Of a stretch of 60,000 bases of DNA, positions 39,491-51,500 are shown piece by piece (position 1 is the stretch's first letter; the number at the start of each line of letters is the position of its first letter). Under the pieces are notes generated by a model that saw only the letters and a list, made by a program, of their open reading frames with translations, was not told the DNA's origin and made no database searches. Source of the stretch: Owenia fusiformis (Eukaryota; Annelida; Polychaeta; Sabellida; Oweniidae); NCBI GenBank assembly GCA_903813345.2, contig CAIIXF020000012.1, forward strand, positions 27,046,684 to 27,106,683, written 5' to 3'. The translations under genes and the position numbers were made by a program.

Positions 39491-39546
39491 ATTCCATAAC
39501 AATAATGTTTATATGTTTTAATCCAAATCCATACAAGTCACACATA

Positions 39547-42500
39547 TTACACCAGGCAAGGGGCGTCTATTCGCATCTGACTAACAATTAGGTTAGTAAT
39601 CTCGATGTCGGTACCGTTAAACAAATGATTTTCACTGTGTGGTACCCTCAGATATTCTTGTTCTTGGAACTTCCCTTGTCTACAAATAGAATTATGCGAT
39701 GGCAATAAAAATTATTGCTATATTGAGATCAGTTTCATTTAGTAGATGATTGTTATTACTGAAATAAAGTATTAGTCGACTTGAGATAATTATTTCACGG
39801 ATTATAATATCTAGATACAACAGATAACAATGTTGATTGGTTATAGATAACATACTTATGCGGTAACTGAATCGTGTATATAATAACACCGCTTGTTTTT
39901 AATCTATCAGCTGCAATATACATGGATGCTCTATTCCGCCGCTTGAAGGTTAGTCCATCAGTAAACAATAGAATTATTTGTTGGACATCAGTCCTTTCAT
40001 ATTTCTTGAATGAGTTCTGTACCTCTTGTAAAGCAAGATGCGTGTGTGTCCTACAGTTCGGGCCTTGTTTCCTTTTGACGTCTATCTCATCAAATCTAGC
40101 CACGAGCTCAAAGGCGTTGGCATCTTCATCTAAATGAAAAAGTCTGTATTTGTCCTAAACTGAGAGAAACACAATTCGATAAGTTATTTTTTGACAACTT
40201 CGGGACATTACGTTTGGTATAAGTATCAGGGGTATTCTGTTCACGTACTTAATAACCCCACAGTCACCGAATAATCATTTTCTGTCAGATGTTCTTTCCG
40301 CTAAATTGTTGAGAAAACTGCACATATTGAATAGGATAATGTTATTCAAGAGACAATACCAATACAATTAAAGTAAATAATACAACACAACACAATGCGA
40401 TCACGAAGAAAATAATTAAGGTATTGTATTACTTCACTACGATTCAGAATAATATTGATTTTAGTTAATTATATCTTCAACTAATTTATAGATGACATAA
40501 CACATTAACATCTGATTAAAAACACAGGATTAAGAATTAAAAACCGAATACAGATTAAATGAGAGTAAGAAACGTACAACAAAACGATGGTTATGATAAT
40601 TCTTAACCCTACTATTACACCAAACTAGTTCTCACTGCGTTCTCGAAAACGGGCTTCAACTGTGTACGAATGGACTGGACGTACTTAGAACCGTTTGGGG
40701 TCTATTTACAAACTTCATCGAACGTACTCGAACGGGTAGGTCGTCTAGAACTTAGAACATGCTCAAAATGTTCTCGTGGTCGATACGTTCTACAATAAGA
40801 ACGAGTGACAACGTACTTACGACGAGCTGGACGTACTACGAACGGAACCGCCGTACTTCCATCCTACTACTGTAGGGACGTTTTAACAACGAGTTGATCT
40901 GTCTGAGGACGTATTTAGAACGAGGTAGAACTAATTGCAAACGGGTTTAAACTGAAACTTTATGAACGTTCTCAGACGGGAAGGTGATTTTAGAATTTTG
41001 AATCGATTCAAAATTCGATGGCGACCATACCGTTCTGTAATCAGGTCATGATGACCTTCTAGACTAAGGGACGCGTTATACGACGTTGCACACCGACCTG
41101 GTGCGACCTGTACGAACTGCGAATGAGATGGACGTATCAAAGACTGTTTATGAACGAAGTAGCTAATTATTTTAGACATATTTCCCGACCATAGCCAGAT
41201 TGAGCCCGTTTTACGACGTTTTCGTAGGACTGGCAAGAACGGGTAAGAACTAGTTTGGTGTGATAGGGGGGTAAGCGGTGTCATATCGGTATTGAGAATG
41301 AGCTTAAATATTTTCACAAAAACGTGATTAAAATGAGTTTTATATAAATTAACTCCGTTTGACTTACTGATATATGAACAGTCTATTAACTCCCGCAATA
41401 TAGCATATCTTCATGACTTATTTGGATTTTGATCTTCAATTCCCCAAGCACACGTGTATTCATTTTAATGGAAACAAATTAAAAAAAATGTCTCGTCTTT
41501 TATAGAAATAGACGAGATGAATTGAAAACTACCTAGGATTTGCTACCATATGCTCCTTTTCTATACAAAGCCAAATGCATGATATGGCAATAACAGAAAC
41601 GCCATGTCACTCAGCTCTCAATAGCAAACGCTTTACTCAAACCATCAATCCCAGTCGTCTCTGTATCAAGCAGAAGTGACCAGTGCAGGACTAATAGCCT
41701 GTCTTCTCTCACTTATAAGCGGTTATACAAAATAAGTCCCACTTATTTCGAAAGGAACAAAGATGCTGCTATTGTATGTTTCGAACAGATATGAAGAATA
41801 TCCTTGGGATGTGTGGCTATTGAAGGCTGGGGTTTTAGAAAGGCTTTCGAGTTCCTTAGCGACATTGATACCATGACACCATGCTGCAGTCATAGTCAAT
41901 TGACGACTAGGGAGTCGTCACACAATACGAAGTGACCAAGGTCAGATGTATTGTGGAACGTTGGAACACGTTCATGGAGTTCAAACGAACGGCGAACATG
42001 TTAAAAATGTAATACCTAACAATCTAACAATGAAATAGAATATCTATGGATTATTGGTGCAAATTAAATGGAATATAGGCCAGACCATGAAGACAAAACT
42101 ATTGAGTCTGATTTTCCCAACTATGTTCAAACCAGGATCGAACAAGGTATTCTGACTGTGTAGAAACATGTGCCTATATATCTAAATATCACATCCCGCC
42201 ACTTTCCGAGGCATACATTCGGGTCGAAGTTCCCTAGCTAGAGTATCAGCTGAACCAAGTAGAGTATATGGCATATCAGAAAACCAGCATCACCACGTGA
42301 AATATCTGCATTTTGCTGCCCAAACCCTTGAACGACAACAATTGCAGTAATGACACACCATTGATGTATTGCTCAAAATGGCAATCCTTTTAAGTTACAC
42401 AATATATAGCTAAGCTAAGAAATATACTCAGTTATCTTTCTACACAGGTAGATATGCCGAGTACTAAAATAGTACTCATGGCATTTTTGCGCTAATTGAG

Positions 42501-45500
42501 TACTCTTTTCTGTAAATATTAGTACTAAATGAGCACTTATGACGTGAGTACTGATTTATTGCATGTTAGTACTAAATGAGTACTCATATGATGAATGGTA
42601 AAACAGCGCCAATTTTATTGATTTACATTACTCAGTGAGTACTCAATTAGTACAAAATTAGTACTAAATTAGCACTCATGTCATTAGTGCTCATTTTTTC
42701 AGAGTGCCGATTATTTAGTACTTATTTTAATTGTACTAATTGAGTAATCGGTATATCTCCCTGTGTACTTTTAAGCATTCATTTGATAATAACAGAAAAT
42801 AAAGTTTATCTCAGCATATTAATTGTGTAAATTACTTTTCGTTAAGAATTAACAAATAAATTATAATGGTTATCTTTGACGAGCATTACTCGTAGCCATT
42901 TTACTGAACGGTACATTACGCGCGCAAACAGTTGTTTTGAAAATAAGATGTTAAAAAATTGGTGAGTTTTCATTATGTTAATTATACATTCAACACTCAT
43001 TACCTAAATTTTTTACACGAGTTACCAAGTCTCCATATGTAATTATCCCAAATCTTGTTCTTAAAAGACTCGGGTCATAGTCTAGTAAATGATACCCTAT
43101 TGCTTTTGAAGCATTCCTGGCTAGGTCTCTGGTCTTTCTCGATAGAGAGCATGAGTAATCCAGAACAACCTCAATATCTGCGCATATATCTGGAAAAAAG
43201 AATATTAGAATTAAAGACAATAACGTCTTGATTCAATATTCAAATGAGAAACAGCAGCATCTTGATAATCTGTAAATAGAATATCCAAATGAGAGACAAT
43301 AGCATATTTATTCCAATAATAGAATATTACATTAAGAGACAATGTCATCTTGATTCAAAAATGAAATATTCAAATGATAGACAATAGCATCTTGATTCTT
43401 AAATATTCACTTATTCCAAATAAGTGTTTTTATGAACATAGCGTCTTGTCTATTATCACAGTCATTATTATAATTAGTGGGCGGAGCTTGGGAATGTGAG
43501 TGGTTCACATTCTTTATTTCTTAAAGCAGAGACGTACACAGCAGAAGAACACTTCAAATATATTTTCTGTGTTAATACAAGTTTATGAAATAATATTATT
43601 AATACTATACTAGTATTCACACTTTATCAGTTTATATTGCTATATTTGGAAATATTACATATATAAATACATTTTATATATGTTGTGGAACTGTTAACAA
43701 TATATATTGTTCGCCCTACATTTGGACACTTCGGGATAACCGTAAGGATTTGGACTACGTCTACCGTCATTCGGTGAGTGAAGTGATTTAATAACTTTGA
43801 TTACGTATATAATAGTATATATGTACAAATACAACCATGAGTAAAATACCCGTTTTGATATTTGGACACTCATTAATACACTGGCTGAACATTTATCAAA
43901 TGAAATGTAAAAACAATCTGGGACTATCTTTAACCCAATTTGACTTGATTTTTCGTGGTATTAGAGGTGGAACATTTGAGTGGTCTCCTAAATCACGATC
44001 CAGATTTCAGAGGAAAAGTTTAGTCGCCTATTTAACAGATATGATGGTAAAATCGGACCCTCGTATAGTTTACTTGCAATTAGGTGGAAATGACTTGGAT
44101 AATCCCAACTTTAACATTGAAAAAATATTCACGGCAATCAAAAGTTTCGCCGAATTTATTGCAGAAGGATATGACGATGTAAAGGTCGTTTGCGTTGGTC
44201 ACGTATTTAAGAGATTAAAACCACGCATTGGTTTCGAAGATTATGAAAGAGCACGCTTGGCCCTTAATTCAAGAATTTCCGACTTACAAGGATCTCATAA
44301 GAAGATATTGATATGCCGTAATTTTGGCTTCATGAACAATGTATCGTTGAAGTTTGATAACAAAGGCATTCACTTAACAGACGAGGGCAATAGATGTTTT
44401 GCCAACAATATCAAAAGGGAACTCATCGCAATTAGAAACAGTGAGTACCTCAGGGTGTTTTGCTTATGGTTGAATCTTTATGATGGTTTTAAACAACATG
44501 CCACATATGCTGGCCTTTTCTTATGATATGTGCTGCTTATGGCAGGATTAATTGTGATGTGTGCTGCTTATGGCGGCAAAATTACAACATGTGCTGCTTA
44601 TGGCAGCAGTAATTGTGATATGTGCTGCTTATGGCGACAAATTTAAAATATGTGTTGCTTATGGCAGCAGGTATTGTGATATGTGCTGCTTATGGCGGCA
44701 AATTTAAAATATGTGCTGCTTATGGCAGCAGTAATTGTGATATGTGCTGCTTATGGCGGCAATCTTAAAATATGTGCTGCTTATGGCGGCTTGTAAAATA
44801 GGTGCGCTGCTTATGGTAGCAACTTTCCTAAGGTGCTGCTTATGGCGGCTTATACATTATGTGCCACTTTTGGTAGCAATGTTTTTTAATATATGCTGCT
44901 TATGGCGGCTTACGCAATTATGTACGCAAAATATTACTGTAGTATATGAGATATGAATTCATGATCTGAATAGTTATGTCTTGGATGTTTTTCATGAACG
45001 ATATGACTTATATCGTACAATGAACTTGATAGGCTTTTTCAGTTATAATGGCAATGAGTGGGTTAACATTTGGAGTTTTTCTTTGTGCTAATTTTACTCA
45101 CATTTATAAGGTTCTGGGGATTTCGAATTGAAATTGTTTATGGGTTTCCATCCCAGGCCTTAAATTACACCGTGTTTATCTTAAATGTGTTTAACTTAAG
45201 TTGTTTAATTGGTATACAGTTTCAATTAACTGCCTGCTCATGACTAAGGTGTTGACATATTTGATTTGTTTCTTCACTTTTTTCAAGTTGATATATGATA
45301 AGTGGAAACGTGTGTTTGATTAGACTAAAACTGATTAATTACCGTCCCACATGTTTCAGGCAATGGTCGTGTATTACATATTTCCGAAAATGTATTGTTT
45401 CCAGATATACTCGATCCGTTTTTATTTTCCAGGTTTGTTCATAAACAGCTGTGAAGCATGCCCAAAGCAAAGCCCCCGAAACGTTCCCGCCCGAGCAAAG

Positions 45501-48500
45501 CGCCTATGCCAAAGAAAAAAACACGGCAATCAGAGACAGATGCCGCTAAAATATCGCTTAAAGATGAGATCTGTTACGTACGAAAATAACAGAAAGTAAA
45601 AACAGCAATTAAAATATGATAACAATATATTTATATTTTGAAAAACTAAATAATATAACAATAATATAAAGGAGGTTTAATACTTAAGTGATGTCCAATC
45701 AATGATACGGCTTATTCTTGATGTCGATAAATGTCGTTGACGATCCTTGAGAAAGTTCCAGATCACGAAATGTTTCAATAATCGTTAATAGTTCTCCAAT
45801 GTTTGTAATAATCCAATAATGTTTGTTGTAATCCTATAATGTTTGTATCCAATAATGTTTGATGATAATCCACAAATGTTTGATGATAATCCACAAATGT
45901 TTATGATAATCCGTATATAGTGTGTGTTGTAATATATGTCCATGTAAAGTCCTCAGGTTGTATGTTTGTATTGTTATAAATGTTCCCACAGTAGGTTGTT
46001 GTAATTTTCTGCTAAGAAGATGTCCTTTTGATAAACTTTGAAATTCTGCTGACAGCCCAAATCAGCTCTCTCATTATATAGTGCAAAGGCATAGTCCAGA
46101 TGCTTCAAGAAGTTACGTTTTCTAGAAAATAACACTGATTGGACATCTTAAGTCACATGATTCAATCTTGATTAAATGATTACAGTTCCAGTACTTTCTA
46201 GAAGGCCAAGAGTTAATGAGTCATTCAGTTCAGTTATGTTTACAAGATACATAACATAATGTCATTGTGACCTTGACTTGACCTAAGATCTCTAATGAAG
46301 ATCAGTTACAGTATATGCATATTGATAAACTAAACTTAATGTGAATATAATAGAATATAATACTGTAACACCTCCCTCCTTAAAAGAAAAGTTTTGAATA
46401 CAATGAAAAACTTTTACAATAATATCTTGTGTAGCGAGGGTTACAATTTCTAAAGGTGAGGCTGAGACTTACATAATATTTGTTTACAATAGTCAAATAC
46501 AATAAAAATCATATTACAATAATATTATCAAATCACACTCTGAGTACAATCCTTTTATTATATCAACACAAAGCCTTAGGCAAATGCAGTATAAGTCAAA
46601 TAGCCTCTTAAAAATAGAGACATTACACTCTTGAAAGAGTGTCAGCAATTAAATTATCCTTGCCTTTGATGTGTCTTATGTCAAGATTGTACTCTGACAA
46701 TAACAGACTCCACCTCAACAATCTACGATTCTTGTTCTTCATTCTATGAAGGAATGTCAGCGGATTGTGATCAGTAAATACAGTAACTGCATGAACTGGT
46801 GCACTAACATATACTTCAAAATGTTGTAATGACAGAAGTAATGCTAGACATTCCTTTTCTATGGTGGAGTAGTTTTTCTGATGTTTATCAAATTTCTTTG
46901 AATAATAACACACTGGATGATCAATACCATCCCTTTCTTGTAATAGGACAGCTCCCATTCCTACATCAGAAGCATCTACTTGAATCTTGAATGGCTTGCT
47001 AAAATCAGGTGCAACAAGCACTGGTTCTTCACTTAGTATGGCCTTGATTTTATCAAAGGCTGTATGACATTGCTCAGACCACACATATTTGATGTTTTTC
47101 CCAAGTAAATTGGTCAATGGAAGAGCAATTGAAGAGAAATTTGGACAAAACTTCCTATAAAAGCCAGCCATTCCAAGACTTCTCATTAATTCTTTCTTGT
47201 TAGTAGGAGCTGGGAGTTGTGTAATTGATTCCACTTTGGCACTCACTGGTTTGACCTGCCCCTGACCTACCACATGGCCCAGATATTCAACTGTGGCTTT
47301 ACAAAATTCACTTTTAGCCAAATTGATTGTTAAATTGGCCAGAGAAATTCTTTCAAACAACTTACGCAGCAAACACATGTGTTCATCAAAAGTGTAAGAA
47401 TAGACAATTACATCATCGATGTATACACCAGTGTTTTTGAGATCTGCTAATAAGCTGTTCATCATTCTTTGAAATGTGGCAGGTGCATTTTTCATACCAA
47501 ATGGCATAACTTTAAATTGGTACAAACCATCAGGAGTAACAAAGGCAGATACCTGTTTTGCTCTTTCAGTTAATGGAACCCCTAGGAATCCTTTGAGGAG
47601 ATCAAATTTACTGACATATTTAGCAGTTCCAATTTTGTCAATACAGTCGTCAATTCGTGGTATGGGATAAGAATCGGTCTTTGTTACTCGATTCACTTTG
47701 ATATAATTAACTACTAGCCTACGTCCACCATTTGATTTTGGTACAATGAAAGCTGGTGAACTCCATGGGCTATTGCTCTTTTCAATTATGTCATTTTCTA
47801 ACATATAATTGACCTCAGCTCTCAAATCTTCTGATTTTGATGGATTTACTCTGTAAGCATGTTGCTTAATAGGGGTTACATCTTGGACTTCAACATCATG
47901 ATAAGCTATAGATGTCTTAGTCGGTACATCAGAGAAGATATCAGTGAACTCATGAATTAAGTCTGTGACTTGCCGTTTTTGATCATTTGACACATGGTGC
48001 AATTTATGATCTAGATTTGATAATACTTCAGAGTTCTTTAACCTAGACAAACCTTTGATATCTTCATAGTCTAAATCAGTACAATTGATATCATCTGAAT
48101 CTTGTAGATCAGTTTCTTTTACAAGGGCAGGTGCCAAAGTGACAACAGGTTTAACTGAGTCATGCTCTTTGTCTGGCTCAAAGTACCTTTTCATCATATT
48201 GATGTGACACAGTTGTGTTTCTTTGCGCCTATCTGGAGTTTTGACAATATAATTGAGGTCATTGACCTTGGAATCCACTACATAAGGACCAAAGAATTTT
48301 GCTTGTAGCGGATTTGTCTGAAGTGGCAGTAATATAAGAACTTTGTCACCAGGCTGAAATGATCTTTCTTTGACTTTTCTATCGTACCAGGTTTTCATTT
48401 TATCTTGGCTTTTGAGCAAATTTTCTTTGGCTATTTCACAAGCCTTTGATAGGCGCTCTTTAAACCCAGTGACATAGTTCAATAAATTAAACCTTTCAGT

Positions 48501-51500
48501 TTCTGTCAGCCACTTTTCTTTTAGCAATTTAAGTGGACCACGCACAGAATGACCAAATACTAGCTCAAATGGACTGAACCCTAATGATTCTTGCTTAGCC
48601 TCCCTAGTAGCAAACAGAAGCAAGGGTATACCCTCATCCCAGTCTTTCTCATATTCAAAACAGAAAGCTCTAATCATGGTCTTAAGCGTCTGATGGTAAC
48701 GCTCTAGGGCTCCTTGAGACTCTGGGTGATAGGCACTTGACTTACACTGCTTGATACCCAAGGTATCCATGACTTGTTGGAATAAGCCTGACATAAAATT
48801 TGAGCCCTGATCAGACTGAAGATCTTTTGGCAGTCCAACTAAGGTGAAAAATTTGATGAGTGATTTCACTATATTTTTGGCTTTGATATTTCTGAGTGGA
48901 ATCGCTTCTGGAAACCGTGTGGCCATACAAAGAATAGTGAGTAAATATTGATTACCAGATTTTGTTTTTGGTAATGGACCAACACAGTCAATAAGAACCT
49001 TACTGAATGGTTCATCAAATGCAGGTATAGGGTGTAAAGGAGCAGTTGGAATTTTCTGGTTAGGTTTCCCTACCATTTGACATGTATGACAAGACCTACA
49101 ATACTCTTGGACATCTTGTTTTAATTTGGGCCAATAGAAATGATTGAGTATTTTATGGTATGTTTTAGTTACTCCTAAATGACCTGCCATGGGAGAATCA
49201 TGAGCTAGACTCAAGATTTCCTTATGATATGATTTGGGGACAACAATTTGATGTACAATTGTCCAAGCATCTTCAGGGGAAGCTTCAGGAGGTCTCCACT
49301 TTCGCATTAATATGCCATCCTTTTTGTAGAAACAAACAGGGACCTTGTCAGCTTCATCAATAGTAAGACATCTTTTATGAAGATCAATGAGTGATGGATC
49401 ATGCTCTTGTTCATAAATTAACATGTGTTTAGAATGAGGATCATTTTTCAAAGAATCACTATCAGAAATAGAGGATGAAACCTCAGAACTAGAAGAGGAT
49501 GAAACCTCAGAACAAGGAGGGGATGAAACCTCATGAACACTAGCAGAAGAAGATGAAACTTCATCAGAACTAGCAAGAGCGGGCGAAACCGCATTAAAAT
49601 AGTGATCCTGCTCAGAAGGTGAATCACCTCTGGCAAAAGGCTTTTTCAATGAAGAATTTGCCTCAATAGATGACTGCTTGGCTCGAACAGAAGGCTGTTT
49701 CAATGAAGAATTTGCCTTTAAAATAGGATAAGGATCATCTTTAACAAGTGGTGAGTGACATTCATCATCAAACAAGGAGCTTAAAAACCCACTATCAAAG
49801 TCATCTCCCACAGACGAATCCCCGCTATCAGCTAACTTTTTAGCCATAGCCCTAGTAACAGCACAAGCAGGATATATATCAGAGTCCTCTTGGACAGAAT
49901 CCTCAATAGAACAAGGCTGATCAGAAACAATGGGGTCTAATGATACCTTACCCCCAGCTAAATCATTGCCTAAAAGCAATGCGACTCCTTCAACAGGAAG
50001 TTGTGGCCTAACACCAACAATAACTGGCCCTTTGACTAACTCTGATGTGATATGAATACGATGGAGGGGAACTTTAGTAAATCCTAATTCAATGCCTTGC
50101 ATCAAAATATGGGTACCTGTGAATGACTCCTCAGATAAAGGAAGGACGCCTTCTAACAACAAAGTCTGAGATGCACCCGTGTCTCTAAGAATCTTAATTG
50201 GCTTTGAATTGGTACCATCACTTGACAGTGACACAGATCCTTCGGACATAAATGGCTTATAATCCTCCATAATATCACCATGAGTAGATTTCTCAGTATG
50301 AGTATATGAATCCCAAACAATGGGCTTTCTTGAAATGGGAACTGTAGCACAACCATTTGAATGAGCAGAACCAGACATCTCTCTTCTATTCTTAATCCTA
50401 TAGCATTCAGAAATAAGATGACCAGGCTTTTTACAATAGTTACAGGTGACATTTGATGTTGGACCTGACGATTTTGATTGATCTGATTTTGAGCTAAAAC
50501 TCTGTGATGAATTAGACTGGTCTTTTGCTTTGTTTGATGTATTTGATGATGAGGACTGGTTTGATTTTGTATCATATGAAGGTTTGTTACCTTGATAACC
50601 TCTAAAGTTAGGATTGCCCTTGATAAAACTACCCTTATGAGTAAGAGCATAATCATCAGACAGGGTGGCAGCTTGACTTAAAGTTTCTACCTTGTGTTCA
50701 TCTAAGTAAGTTCTAATGTGATACTGAACACAGTTTTTAAATTGTTCTATTAGCATAAGCTCTCTGAGCTTTTTAAACTCTTCAGATACATCTTTAGAGA
50801 CAAGCCACCTGTCAAAAAGCTGCTCTTGCTCTCGAGCAAACTCAACATGGGTTTGGTCACTCTGTTTGTGGGCATTTCTAAATTTTTGTCTGTAAGCTTC
50901 TGGCACTAGTTCATAAGCTTTAAGAATTGCATTTTTAACTAGGTCATAATCAGAGCATACTTCTCCAGAGAGAGAGGCAAATATTTCACTTGCTTTTCCA
51001 ATAAATACACTCTGGAGCATAACTGGCCATGCAGATTTAGGCCAGTCTAGGCTCTGAGCGACTTTTTCAAAATGTGTAAAGTATTTATCAACATTTTTCT
51101 CCTGAAATTTAGGTACAAATTTGAGAAATTTTGAAGCGTCAAACCTATTTTCAAAATGTTGATGCATAGTAGCATGTTCATCAGATTTGCTTTTAGCTTC
51201 TATTTCAAGCCGTTTTAATTCAATTTCTTTTTGAATTTCTTGTTCTCTTATTTCTTTTTCAATTTGCATTTCTTGTTCTCTTAATCTTATTTCTTTTTCA
51301 CTCTCTCTTTTTTCTTTTTCATTTTGAATTTCTAATTCTTTTTCTCTCAATTCTCTGATTTCTCTTTCTTTTTGAATTTCTAATTCTTTTTCTCTTATTT
51401 CAAGCTCTTTAAGCTTAATAGGATCAACAGGGTCAACATGTTGGGCTGGCTGCTCAGGCAGAAGTGATTCTGCGACCAAATATTGAAGTACAAAGTTTTT

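Larger units (their letters stand above)
34995..39546. other. Intergenic DNA between genes D and C
   Basis: It contains two transposon-like foldback elements (36583-37174 and 39026-39490) and otherwise AT-rich DNA. Frames at 34894-35133 and 37879-38160 (+) have no recognisable content; the first lies antisense to gene C exon 1. A 'tacagggtgacccatta' motif at about 34405 resembles a Tc1/mariner end but no partner end was found. Confidence 0.45.

Noticed and set aside
40931-41398. 155-codon frame on the minus strand in gene D intron 3
   Set aside because: It coincides with the GC-richer patch where stop codons are rarer; no domain was seen.
44530-44930. Regular repeats that could suggest a CRISPR array
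   Set aside because: Units follow each other with similar linkers instead of unique spacers, they lie in a eukaryotic retroelement, and no cas-like gene is present.
50153-50656. Second long frame within the Gypsy Gag region
   Set aside because: It is a shadow in another frame of the Gag coding sequence; the same holds for 49448-49636.
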